DNA from: Spirodela intermedia
Taxonomy: Eukaryota > Streptophyta > Magnoliopsida > Alismatales > Araceae
Assembly (NCBI GenBank): GCA_902729315.2
Contig: LR746264.1
Location: 5,295,878-5,359,877, forward strand
Direction: 5' to 3'
Length of the DNA stretch: 64,000 bases
Shown: positions 47,701 through 59,868 of the stretch, piece after piece
Layout of the letters: the number at the start of each line of letters is the position of its first letter
Position numbering within the stretch: the first letter of the stretch is position 1
Notes under the pieces: model-generated
Told to the model about the DNA's origin: nothing
Databases searched by the model: none
The model's input: only the letters and a program-made list of their open reading frames with translations
Made by a program: the position numbers and the translations under genes

Positions 47701-50700
47701 TGATTTTGCTGGATTCAGGTTCATCAAATTTTACCAAACATAATTTTTTTGTTCTTCATTTTGCTATAGGCTTTTCATTTGTTTGACTATTTGGACTGCT
47801 TTGATCTCGAGCCTTTTTTTAATGCTGAGATTTACCAGGCTTTCATTTGCACTTGGTGATCAGTAAATCAGGTAAAATGAAATGAGTGATCCATAAGATA
47901 ATTCTCACGATTGTGAAAAATATTTCCTTAAATAGTGAAACAATTTTTGCCTTTTCTTTTTGATATGATCATTTAAGTCGTCACATTTATCACATTTTGT
48001 AGTTCAGCGCTTTTTTTTCATTCATTTTATTTTTTAATTTATTTTTCTATCTCTCGACAGCAATGGACCTTTGCCCATGCATTAGTGATATTTTGGTGTA
48101 CTGTATGCATAGTCACATACGCAATATCTATCCATAAGTAGGTTATTTTCCATGCATATTTTCGAGTTTGGTACAAGAACCGAACCACCCTCGTTATTCT
48201 TTGCTTCATTTGTTAAAAACCCTCTGAAAACTAGTGATGCTAAAATTTGTATGAAATTCATCCTTAAATGAGATTTAATATTATCAATTACACTCGGAGT
48301 TGATGGTTTGCTTGCTTCGAATGCGTTTTATATATACTATGAAGTTAGGTTTAGTTTTGGGGAACTCAGAGCAAGAGTTGTGAATTCCTTATGACAGAGT
48401 AAGAGCTGTGTAATGTACAGGGTACTTGTCACGAATCGGGTCTGAAAATAAAGAAACATAATATAAGATACCAAGTATGATTCCTGGGAAAAGTTATTCG
48501 TGGTATGTTATACTCGATTGTGTTTAGCAGTGAGGACATTGGTCACTCTGTCGGAGCCCTGTGACTTTTGGAAGAAATTCGAATGGCTTATTCTACATCA
48601 TTCTACATTTCTAACGTGTCGTTGCTCAGAATATTCTCTTTTCAGTGCCACCACGCCAAAACTGTGGTATAGTTGAATATTTAACCAAGTCTTTAGCCTT
48701 CTTCTCGGCAATGTTATTTTATACTTTTCTGGCAAACAATATGAGTGGTCACAACGGAGTCTCCTGTTAAAATTTCTGTCGAGTATAACAGTTGCTTAAG
48801 CTGTAAGACAGTCTTCTTCACTGTGTATTCTCTCCATTGAAGAAGGCAGTTTTCTGGCATAGATTAGCCATTTCAATTAAACTGTCGAATATTCTGCCCT
48901 CCTGAAACAAATATGCAATTCCTTAAAAGAAGGCCATAGTAAAGTATAGTAGGTTCACTCTTCAGAATCACAGCATAGTAGGTTCACATATTATGTCTCC
49001 TCTTAAAGTTCTATAGGATTTGATGTCTGCTAAAGCTGAAAACTATTCGTTTTCACACTTGCTTCCCATCATATAACTCAGTTGTATTCTAGTATAGTTC
49101 AGACCTTGGTTTCTAACCATTAGATATTTGCCCTCTTCTGAAACAGCTGTACAATTCCTCACAAGGAGGCGGCAGTAAAATGCTGTGACGAAGTCGACCC
49201 CATTGCCAAGGTAGCTGGTCCTATCTCTCTCATTACTTTTAGATAATCTGAATGGGATACTCGTGAGATCGTATTTCATGAGCATCTTGATTTAATGATA
49301 GAGTTAATGACCTATGAATTATATTCTTGGCAGTCGATAGGAGCTGTAAATACGATTATTCGGAGACCAAGTGATGGGAAGTTACTTGGTTACAACACTG
49401 ACTATATTGGTGCTATTTCAGCGATAGAGGATGCCATTAGAGGTTATTTCCATAATTTGTTTTATTTTTGGTATCGATTTAGTACTCGGCACTGTATTTG
49501 ATTTTTCAGATCGCCTGACTTTGAATTTTTTTCTCAAAGCTTCACTTGAAAACAGTTCGAATGCTTCGCCACTCAGCGGTAGACTATTTGTTGTCATTGG
49601 TGCTGGTGGTGCTGGTAAGGCACTTGCTTATGGTGCCAAGGAAAAAGGTGCAAGAGTTGTAATTGGTAATCGTACACTTGGTAAGCTAAACCTCCTTCAC
49701 TTTTCCCACGTATTTTTATTATTCTGTAAAATCGGATTTTTTTTTTTGATACCAGTAATCTTGTAGCCATTGACTATCTCATGTACTAGTTGGACTATGG
49801 ATCATGTCCCCAATGAAGTGGGATGTTATACACTGAAAACAAAATGATATGATGTGGTGTAGATGCAAAGGGAGTTGTAGTTGTTTAACAGATCATGGCC
49901 AAGTGAGTTTTGTGAATGTACGATTAATAGCTACGAGTCATTTGCATTGTCAGTGAAATGGATTATGAGTGATCATGAGATGGATTCATCAGTAGATCCA
50001 GTCATATTACGTGGACCTGAGTGATCTCCCTGACGGAAGAATTTAGACAGAGTCTCTGTTTCTTGGCAAATAATTAGTGGCGACTGCTTGACTGAAGAGA
50101 ATCTTATGGGTTCAAATGCTGCACGCTTGAAAATAAACCAAATGATAGAAACCTATGTCACTTATATCATCATAGCCAGGAGTTTCCCAACTGCGTCCTT
50201 CCCATGCTTAGTCTACTTTTTCATCATTATTTTTAATAATATTTTCTCAAAAAATTACGAGTGGTGCTTATGTGGGACGCTTGAAAAAGACTATTTTGGA
50301 ATTCTTTTTGTTGTATTCTTCAACGGCAAAGAAGATTCCGCATTACTGACTACATTGATATTAAATGTTCTCCATATCTGAATGTTTAGTGTCATCACGG
50401 TGTTCTTTGGGGATAATCACTGTCAGGAGTTGGATTTTAATAAAAAATGGTCAGTCTGCATGGGAACTAATTAATTTCTTTAACAAAAGAATTACTTTGA
50501 GTTGGACTTTTTTTTTTTTTTGATAGGTGTAGCGAGAAGCCTGAAAGGATTAAAAAAAATGATATAAGATCATTGATGAAGACTTATCTTGTCACATAAA
50601 GGATCTCCTCATTGTATCTTCCATGTAAATCATAGACATTTTCTTCATGTTTATTGAAGAATCCTTAAATTGCTTACTTGCCAAGTAATGCTGGATGAAA

Positions 50701-51600
50701 GTTGCTCCTTGCAGATCAGAACATTCAGGGGCCTCAGACAGCTAAAGATCGGCCATTAAGAAAATAGATTCACTCTTAATCCATCTAATCAGTCTTAGGT
50801 AGCCAATTGCTTTGGAGCATAGTATTCTAAAGCTGTCATGTCTTTTTCCCTTTCTGCTCTTCAACTATGCCAAAAATGGTTCATGCTCAACAATCATAAC
50901 TCTCCATATTAGACTGCCATAAAGCTATAATTCTGGTTGAGGATGTTTCCATTTTTACCATAGTTAAAATAACAAGTGTGCTTATATTTTTGATAAATTA
51001 ATTTTTGTGATTCCAAGATCGAGCTAGAGAACTTGCTGCCTTAGTGGGAGGAGATGCTCTGTCCCTTGCCGAGCTGGAAAACTACCACCCAGAAGAGGGG
51101 GCGATTATTGCAAATACTACATCGATCGGGATGCATCCAGCTATTGATGACACCCCTTTATCGAAGGTTTACCCTATTCTCCCTAAGTTTCACTCCTTCA
51201 GTGTGACGAGTGGGATTTTAGTAACGTTATACTGCGCCAGATGCCATTCCTATGCGTTCCTAAAGTCTCTTGGGTTTGAATCTCGCAGAAAGCCCTGAAA
51301 AATTACTCTGTGGTGTTTGATGCGGTCTACACACCAAGGGTAACGAGATTCCTGAGGGAAGCAAAAGAGTCCGGAGCAACTGTTGTCAGCGGCCTTGAGA
51401 TGTTCATCAGGCAAGCAATTGGACAGTACAAGTTCTTCACGGGCCTGCCTGGTAAGATCAACGACCCAGCCCAGATTTCTAACTCGGCGTTCATGATCTT
51501 TCATGATCTTTAATCGCCAGCTTTTTCCTTTTCTATGGCCTTGTGTTCTTGTGCAGCCCCTGAGGAAGTGATCCGGGAGACTGTTGAAAGAATTGCATAA
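44752..51600 (+). CDS. Bifunctional 3-dehydroquinate dehydratase/shikimate dehydrogenase, no transit peptide
   Basis: Ten exons (44752-44957, 45980-46085, 46796-47014, 47372-47718, 49147-49210, 49334-49442, 49540-49680, 51018-51166, 51289-51451, 51557-51600) join in frame and give 515 aa. The enzyme performs steps 3 and 4 of the shikimate pathway: dehydration of 3-dehydroquinate, then NADPH reduction of dehydroshikimate. The dehydratase half holds His128 in SSHNYE and the Schiff-base Lys155 in VKIATFA. The dehydrogenase half holds KPVGHSKSP (245-253), catalytic Lys299 in CTIPHKE, Asp337 in GYNTDYIG, and the nucleotide fold VVIGAGGAGKA with NRT for NADP. The protein starts almost directly with the dehydratase domain (ETLVCVPTVAKT), so it looks like a cytosolic isoform or lacks an unseen upstream exon. 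Thr295 and Ser250 are kept, which favours shikimate over quinate. Intron 8, between the two nearest exons, is the only short one near the 3' end. Confidence 0.95.
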
Positions 51601-52895
51601 CTATGGTTAGATTCTATTGACGCCCCTGTTGGTGAGAGTCGAATTGAAGGAGAGCACGTGGGCTGACTTTTTTGTCATCATCACTGCACTTGCATCAAAT
51701 TCTCTGATTGCCCCAAGAAAAACTAGAAACTAGTTTTTGCCCCTCTAGCTTATCTTTTTACTTTCATCCATGAGAGAGAATATGGTTTCCTTCTCGAGAT
51801 TTTATATTCATAAAGCACCAATGAACAAGGCAAAAAAAAGAAAAAAAAACAATTTTTTTTCATAATCTTTCTACCCATTGGTTCCCTTTTACAGCATGTT
51901 TTTCTACCCGTTGGTTACTTGGTGCAAGCCAAGTTTTTTTGGGGAAGCGCTGCTCTCTGGTCTGCAAGTCCTTCAGCTCGCCTCATCTCATAGGAGATGT
52001 GATCAACCCTGCCTAGAGCTCTTGTCCATTGCCCATTCAAGCCATGAGAATTTCTATGCACATTCTGATCCAGGAAGGGTGCTTTTTTTTTCTTTCTTTT
52101 TTATTTTTTAATAATAAATTTCTGCAGCCATGAGCAACTCTGTGATCACTTATCAGAACGATCTGCGAAAGTTTCTACTTGAGGAAACCTTCAAGAGCCC
52201 TAGATATGCTCTTCATATTGTTAAGATCACAAGCTATCATCAGTGAGAAACGTTTCAGCTTCAGAAACCTTCTAATGTCTTGCATTCTTCGGCTAGAAAA
52301 AGTCAACATGATAGCCAGGAGCCCCTTCTCTGTACTTGCAAACAAGGAATGACCAAAAAAGTTGACTTTTATCATTCCGTATACATTTCTGAAAATGGGC
52401 CATCCCAATCCCTTCGGCCCAATTTAAAATCCCAAAATTTCTCCAATTAGATAAAAAAACAGCTACTTTTGCTTAATTTATTGGTATACTTGGTGTGCAG
52501 CATTTTTTGTCTGTATTTCCTGATTTTCAATTTTTATTATATTAGGAATTATGATGAATGTAGGATGCTATTATAATATCCGAATTTTGATATTATTAAT
52601 TCGGAAAATTGCTCGGTTCTTACACGTGCCCGGGCAATGAGACGAGATTAGACAGGACTCAGCTTCCTCTCTACCCATTAAGCGCCTTATTAGTGAGCTC
52701 TGCGGATTTCGGTTTCAACGGGTTGAGATCGGCTCAAATTGGGCCGGTTATTTTTGGGCTGGATGAAATAAGTTCGAAAATAAAATGGGCCGGGCGGGTC
52801 GGTTTTCAGGGCCCAGAAAATGAAGTTTCCTTTTTCCGGATAGGTTCCGACCCGATAGGAGGGATAAAACCCGACCGCCTCAGGACCGGCCTCGC
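51601..52895. other. Intergenic: DHQ-SDH 3' flank and Y14 promoter
   Basis: The AT-rich 3' flank of DHQ-SDH (to about 52590) is followed by a GC-richer promoter with TGGGCC-type motifs at about 52740-52810. No coding frame is supported. Confidence 0.6.
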
Positions 52896-52903
52896 TATAA
52901 AAC
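52896..52903 (+). promoter_or_regulatory. TATA box of the Y14 gene
   Basis: TATAAAAC lies about 100 bp upstream of the Y14 start codon in a suitable GC context. It implies a leader of about 70 nt that contains a GA repeat at 52955-52970. Confidence 0.6.
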
Positions 52904-52997
52904 CCCTCGACCCCTGTGTGATGCCTGTTGGTCCGGGAGCTCTACCCTAGATCGAGAGAGAGAGAGAGAGGCGAGAGAGGAGGGAAGAAGAGGAGCT

Positions 52998-55844
52998 ATG
53001 GCTGCAGCGGACGTTGAGGCGGTCGATTTTGAGCCTGATGAGGACGACCTCATGGACGAGGACGGAGCCGTCGACGTGGACGTGTCACCGGTGCCACAGC
53101 CACTGCCGAAGCTACGCTCCACCATCACCAGCGGAAGGTCTGCTTACGCCGCCGGAGAGTCCAGCGTTACAAGGAAGACCAAGGGAAGGGGTTTCCGGGA
53201 GGAAGCTGAAGTAGATCGCAACAACCGGCTCGCTGCCAAGGACTTCGATTCTCTGGATACAGATGGCAGTCAGGGCCCTCAACGATGTGAGCTCCTTTTT
53301 CTCCTTCTCTCAGTGGAATTTGAGGGTTTTATTTTGTTCAGCTGCGTTATCACCGTCTCTGTTGCTGCGCGCGTTTTTTCCGGGTTTAGGGTTCTGTGGT
53401 GGTTCTGTCTCGTTTGATTCAGTTTGTTTGCAATGCATCGTTCGACCAGTTTGTATCCGGAGCTATTCCTCTTTTTCTTTCACCTGATTTGGTTCTCGAT
53501 CTTTCTGGAACTGAATGATGGGGACGAGTATCGCGCTTCTAATGAGATAAACAGGATATTCTAGAGTAAATAGAGCAGGTCAAGTGATCTTCAAGAAAGT
53601 TGATATCTCAGCCCGTCTGTGTTCTAGACAATGTTTTCCGGACCGTGCCGTAAACACAATGCTACTCTTCAGTTAGGAAAATGTGGGTTTCTACTATTGT
53701 GACAAGTCAGCACCTTTGCTATGGTGAGATTTTATGCCAGTGAAAGGGAGACACCACCATTATCTGTTGTAGTGGAGTCGGGTAAAGTTTTAACTACTAA
53801 ACTCATCGTTGTCTATCTTACGAGACACTATGGTTTGTGCCCATATTCTGCGACATCTGTCATTAATATAGCAGACTAAGTCCCTCATCAATGCCAAAAA
53901 TAGTCAGGAACTGTTTTTGTATTTTTTTTTTTCGAGTTTTATCAGAATTTAAGGTTACACTCTCAGCGTATACTCTGAAAACCCTGCTGAACCTTATCAA
54001 GACTTTTATGTGGCATCCTGTGTGCATTTCAGATTCGCATGTACTCCTGGTTTCTAGTGTCCCGCCAGTTTTCCAATGGTGATATGATATTTTTAATACT
54101 AATGTAGCCTGCTGTTTTTGGGACCTAAGAAACTGTCGTGGGTATATTTATCTTAGCGTATATGTAATATATTCAACTGCGAAGAAAAATCTCTTATTTC
54201 ATGCTCTACTCATGCACAATACAATATGTTTAGAGTGCTTCCCGCTGGGGATCAATTCAGATTTCTCTGATCAAATTACCAAGTTTGTATATCGTGTAAT
54301 TCGCAGCTCAATTATGCATTTTATGCAAAATAGCTAGTTGCTTCATATGGGAATAAGTTTTCACGTATAACTTGATCTAGCTATGATGATTAGATTACAT
54401 TTGGGGTTTCTAGTCGGGATAATCAGGTTCTCACCCTTTTGAGAACTTTTTACAGATTTCACATCGGTACTTTTCTAAATTATAGTTTTTCTCATCTACG
54501 TTGGGTATGACTTCAATGTTAGTCTTCCAACTTTTAGAATGAATAAGGTCCTTTTTGAGATTTTCTTTTCGCAAGGAATAGTTAAACAGGCTGTGTAGGC
54601 TTTTTTCTTTTCTAAATCAGTCTTTCATTGTCATGGAGTTCTATCTCTACCGACTTTTTATCTTCTAGCATCTTCTTTCCGCTTATGGCACAGTTCCCTT
54701 CTTTGATGCCCTGGGGTTGTCATGAGCCATAACCCTGTTGTTCAGCGAAGCTGCTTGGTTGCATTCAATTGGTTAGTCAGGTCTCATGATAAAAACAGAA
54801 ATCTTGGCAGATCAAGAATAATCTGGCAAGCTTTATTAGGATTTTGTTTGCAATTCGCAAGTAATGCACAAGAAGAACATAAGATCAGAAATCAGTGCCG
54901 GCCATTATAAGAAGCCGATTGTGGTAGACTTTCTGAAATCCGATTTATTTCGTGATTTATAAAATCTTTCTCAGTGGAGGGGTTTTTCTGTGTTTGCGCA
55001 GCCGTTGAGGGATGGATTATACTGGTGACGGGGGTTCATGAAGAGGCACAAGAGGACGACATTCTCAATTCTTTCCGTGAGTTTGGACAAGTTAAAAATC
55101 TTCATCTGAATCTGGACCGCCGCACTGGATTCGTCAAGGTGACTGATCCACCTCATCCAGCACCCTTTTTTTTCATACATTATAATTATCTTACATATAT
55201 GAATATCACCTGCTATGATAACCGTTTAATAGATTTCAATCAAGATGACGGACTTGTCAAACAATCTACCCATTTTGTGAAAATTCTAACACTTATCCTC
55301 ACACTTCTCAAGTCTCCCATTTTGACTTAGGTTGACTTAGGTTGACTTAGGTTGCGGTATCACCTTCAATGAACCATGTTGAAAGACACCTCCATACGTG
55401 TCACCTACTCTTCCCTATCTTTAGAATATTCCCAAAACCTTGGTGTGTTGAGTCAAACTAGGCCCACTGTGCTTCAACTTGCTCTCTTCGGCCAAGATCA
55501 GCTGCTCAAGTGGGCCCCATCCCCTGGATCGGACGCTTCGCTGGGTCTGAGGAATTCGTTCTGGTTGTAGGGGTACGCTCTGATCGAGTACGAGAACTAT
55601 GAGGAGGCACGCGCCGCAATAGAGGCGTTGAACGGGTCTGAGCTCCTCACGCAGATCATCTCAGTGGATTGGGCCTTCAGCAAGGGCCCGTTTAGGCGCA
55701 GGAATATGAGGAGGAGGTGCGTTTACTTCTCCTCTTCTCGCCTCCCCCCCTTCCCCCAACCCCGGCATTTTTGACTTGTGCTTCTGATGACGTGGGTCTC
55801 GCAGGTCGCCCCGGCGTTCTAGGAGCCCCCGGAGGAGATACTGA
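52998..55844 (+). CDS. Y14: RNA-binding protein Y14 (RBM8A), exon junction complex core
   Basis: Four exons (52998-53286, 55002-55138, 55571-55716, 55805-55844) join in frame and give 203 aa, the usual length of plant Y14. Y14 pairs with Mago nashi, locks eIF4A3 on spliced mRNA, and acts in mRNA localisation and nonsense-mediated decay. The N-terminus is acidic ([20 protein letters not shown]). The single RRM spans about residues 99-177, with RNP2-like [11 protein letters not shown] and the RNP1 region [17 protein letters not shown]14 family motifs [18 protein letters not shown] and [11 protein letters not shown] are intact. The C-terminus is an Arg/Ser tail ([15 protein letters not shown]), where phosphorylation is expected. 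The 1.7-kb first intron and all others are GT-AG. Confidence 0.96.
55321..55353. repeat. 10-bp tandem repeat, three copies
   Basis: The unit GTTGACTTAG is repeated three times in intron 2 of Y14. Each unit contains TTGAC, the core of WRKY-binding W-boxes, though an intronic slippage array is the simplest reading. Confidence 0.85.
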
Positions 55845-56536
55845 CGTGGGGCCCGCGTGCTGCGGCGTGGTCCGTCGCCAGCTTTTGTATTCCGATGCTA
55901 CTCAGCTTTCGCGAGGTTGACTTGACTTTTCCTGCTCTAAACGACTGCCGGATCTCTTTGGAACCCCCTTCACATTCCCTTCCCTACGTCGCTGTGCTAA
56001 GTTGAGTGACGTGTTCGATGGAACCTTCGACAGAAGGTGGAATGTTAATGGGCCGGGTCTGATGCACTCGGCGATGTCTGGGCCTAAGATCTTAGGCCTC
56101 GAAAGCCTAAAAAATTGTCGGGCCGCGGGCAGCTCAGTCTGGGCCTAGCCCAAAATGGACCCTACAGAGCCGTACGCTCGTATTGATCAGAAATAATAAC
56201 GCCTTGCGGGGTGACCCAATAGGATCGAACGCTTGGCCACCAGCCGGGGACCACTTTCCGGGTGTGGCGCGGACAAATCGCACGCGCTAATTATGTCGGT
56301 AGCCCTACCACTTCTCAGATTTAGCTGTCGCCTGTTATTCTCCACCGTCAGATCGGCAGCCTGCCTCGTCTGAACTTCTGCGCCATCGCGGGTGGTCCCC
56401 CGCTCCCGGCCCCCCGCTGCTGGCTCCAATATCTGGCGTTGATGTTGACCCACCGCGAAGAACACACATGCCACCACCTTTTTCTGAAGAATATATCCAA
56501 TTAATTATTATTTTTTTCGATAGTTACATGTAGACA

Positions 56537-56590
<54 letters not shown>

Positions 56591-57244
56591 TTTCGTGGAT
56601 CAGATCGCGGAGAGAAGACGTGGACAGAAGGACCACGTGAGGACAATGTGCCACGTGTTGCTTATCTGTCGTTTTTTAAGGTTCTGTGCTTTTCTTTTCT
56701 TTTTTCAGAGAAGGGGAAAAATGACGTGGGCAGGAAGATCCGATAGGTATCTTTTTTAATTTGCCTGCCACAAATAAAGAAAACCCGAAAAAGGAGGCGA
56801 GAGGATCCGGGAGATTCCCGGACAACGGCCGTTACGGGTGCCAGGTGGTGCCCGGCGCCGTCCCACGTGGCGGCTTCGCGGGTACACGTCGGCCGGGGGG
56901 GGGGGAGAGGACATGAATTTACGAGATGAGCAGTGTGGAGGGGCAGTTTCGGGAGAGCAGCCGTGAATTTATGAGATGAAGAAGGCGCCGTGATTTTTTA
57001 TTATTTAACAAAAGCAGTAAAAATTGTGTATTTTGTTCTTCCGGGGAGGAGTTGGGGCGGTAATTAATGACTGGGGATCGTGATTTGACGGCAATGCGGG
57101 AGTTTGCCCCGTTGAATTCTTTTTGGCTAGAACTGGCTCTCATTGATTAACGAACTAACTTCAATACCGAGCGGGAGAGAGGAGCCGGAGGGGGGAGGGG
57201 GAGGGGTGGGGAGGAATTCAGAGGGCGGAGGAGGAGATCGGGGG
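55845..57244. other. Intergenic: Y14 3' end and BRUNO-like promoter
   Basis: GGGCC/AGGCC-type motifs cluster at about 56050-56160. A (GA)n microsatellite occupies 56541-56588. CACGTG G-boxes lie at 56634-56639, 56652-56657 and 56864-56869. No coding frame is supported. The 100 bp before the BRUNO-like start are G-rich and form its leader. Confidence 0.6.
56541..56588. repeat. (GA)n microsatellite
   Basis: About 24 uninterrupted GA units upstream of the BRUNO-like gene. GAGA tracts near plant promoters can bind BBR/BPC factors. Confidence 0.95.
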
Positions 57245-59468
57245 ATGGCGGAAGGGGACAACGGCGAGGCGGCGGGGAGATCTGGTGAAGCCGGGGACGG
57301 AGGAGGCGGCGGCGGCGGCGGAGGGGAGGAGAGTGTGAAGCTGTTCGTGGGGCAGGTTCCGAAGAGCATGACGGAAGCGCAGCTGCTCTCGATGCTCAAG
57401 GAGGTTGCCCTGGTCGACGAGGTGAACATCATCAAGGACAAGATCACCAAGGGATCCCGAGGTTTTCAGTCGACCCTTCCTCCCTCTAATTCGTCTCTCC
57501 TCGTCTCCGTCCGTTTCTCTTTCCATTGTGAATCTCTCTCGGATAGAGGGCCATGCGAACGGGGCTGCTGCTCGTAGATCCGCACGCTGCAGGTTGCCTT
57601 TGCATGAACATCTTCTTCCTGGGCCTCGCAGGGTGCTGCTTCGTGATATGCCCCTCAAGGCAGGAAGCGGATAAGGCAATCGATGCATGCCACAACAAGA
57701 GGACGCTGCCAGGGGTACGGCATTGGATCCCCTCGTTGCCTCTCTTTCTTCGTGATCTCAAGTAGGCTAATTGGACGACGCCACCCTCTTTTCGGCCAAC
57801 TTTGTCTCTGGTTTCGATCTACATTTTTGTCCATTTGGGGGTCCGGTTTATTTAGTCTATCGTGCTGATTTTTGTCTATTTTTGACCAACGTGGTCGCTT
57901 TCTGTCTTCTGTCTGGTATTCTCGGTGAGGGAAGAAAATTTTGACCTATTTTTCCACGAGTCTGAGGTTATGCTGGGGCCATCTGAGGTGAGTGGCTCGA
58001 GGAACAAAAGCCAAGTATATAAAATTATGTTCATCCGCCGAGCCATGAATTCTTCACTCAATTAGAAGCAATGTATGGTATATCTTCGACATGCATGCCT
58101 TTCTGGACCTGTGTTAGTTTGTTTTATTTTCACCCGTTGAAGGAAGTTGATAATTTAAAGTAATTTTCAAACCAAAACTGTACTGCAAGGTTGTAGAATA
58201 CAAAAATACCCAAAATTAAGGACATCAAATTTGGCAGAAATTTCGTCGGAGAAGTTAGCGTTGGCACCGTTAGAATTTCAGCTATCATTACGAAAGCCCT
58301 TAGTATCATTGTGATGGACAGTTGAAATCAGGCTGCATGAGTTTCTGTTCAAAGAGTCTCTGTAACTAGGCTGATAGTTTAGAATTTAAGGCATAATTTT
58401 GTTTGAAGCTTGAATGCCTAATGCCATGTCTTATAATTTATGCAAATAGTATATGAACATCCTGAAACACATCCATCACTGGACATATTTCATGCCCGAG
58501 CTTATTCGTAAGGGAAAAATGAGTAGGTTTTTCTTGCCATTAAAGCGATCCAATGGACATGGATAACCTCTCGTTTATGGTTCCACTGGAAGGAACCCCG
58601 AATGGATGTTCTCCAGTCAACTGGATATCAGAATCCAAAAGTGCGTGGAGCCACTTAAACCTTTCCAACTGGTTCATCAACGTCAGGGAGAAACACAGAA
58701 CAAAAGGATACAGGGAAATGATTCAATGCATAATTTTTTAAGAAGTGCTTGAATAAAACTCCCATTACAATTTCTTTACTGCATGGAACCTGAGGAAATG
58801 TGTGATTTATTTGGGCAGAATAAGGGAGGATCCGGAATAATCCAATCGCTTTGATCATAACCACGGTCATAGATGAGTGATATCTTGGATATGGAGTTGG
58901 CTCTAATAATATTACAATCTAGTTCCAGGCACTTTTGCCTACAAATCTTGAGATGACTGGATCAGAGCTTTTGTCAAAGGCTAGGAACCACTACTTCTAT
59001 TAAAAAAGGAGAGATGGCTGTTAGGTTCTACAGAAAGCTTCATTTAAGGTTCTTTTTAATCATCACTCGTATGTATTTTATGATCTCCTGATCAGCTGCG
59101 GGTCTTCCTTTTCATCTATATACGATATTAAGGATTGTCAATGAATCCCCTCCCTCCTTTTTTACAGCTAAAAACCAATTGCCTCGCACAATCTTTTAAC
59201 ACGAGGCATTTTATCATGATGTGAATTAAATTGTGGCATGAAAGTTTTATGGACTTCATGCTTCATAAATATTCATGCGCAACCCGATTTCCTACATTTG
59301 TAGTCACCAATTCCAAGATCACAATTGTCTAGGCTTTGATCTTCCTCGTTACATCTGTTGTTTTTAATCTCTATAACGCTTTCTTTCTGCTTTTTCCAGG
59401 CATCTAGTCCATTGCAAGTAAAATATGCAGATGGCGAGTTGGAAAGGCTAGGTAAAGCTCCAGAGGAG

Positions 59469-59502
<34 letters not shown>

Positions 59503-59825
59503 TTATTTATTTATTTCGCATGACAGGACGTTAAATATTTGTTTCTTCTCTCCGGTATTTGTTTGCGGTTACTATGCCAGGAATTCTATTCTGTCTTGTA
59601 GCATATGATGCTAGTATTTTGGTTTAGACGGAGTTTCTCAACCCTTGTTTATGTATTTCAGAATGCAAGCTATTCATTGGTATGCTCCCCAAGAACGTTA
59701 CCGATGCTGAGGTCTCCACATTATTTTCTAAATATGGCAATATCAAAGAGATACAAATTCTTAGAGGCTCTCAACAGACAAGCAAAGGTGTTCTGCTTAT
59801 TCCTCTGTTTTTAAGTGCCTCTTTT

Positions 59826-59868
<43 letters not shown>

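Noticed and set aside
55321-55353. Triple GTTGACTTAG as a possible CRISPR-like or regulatory array
   Set aside because: The copies abut with no spacers and lie in an intron of Y14, so simple tandem slippage is sufficient.
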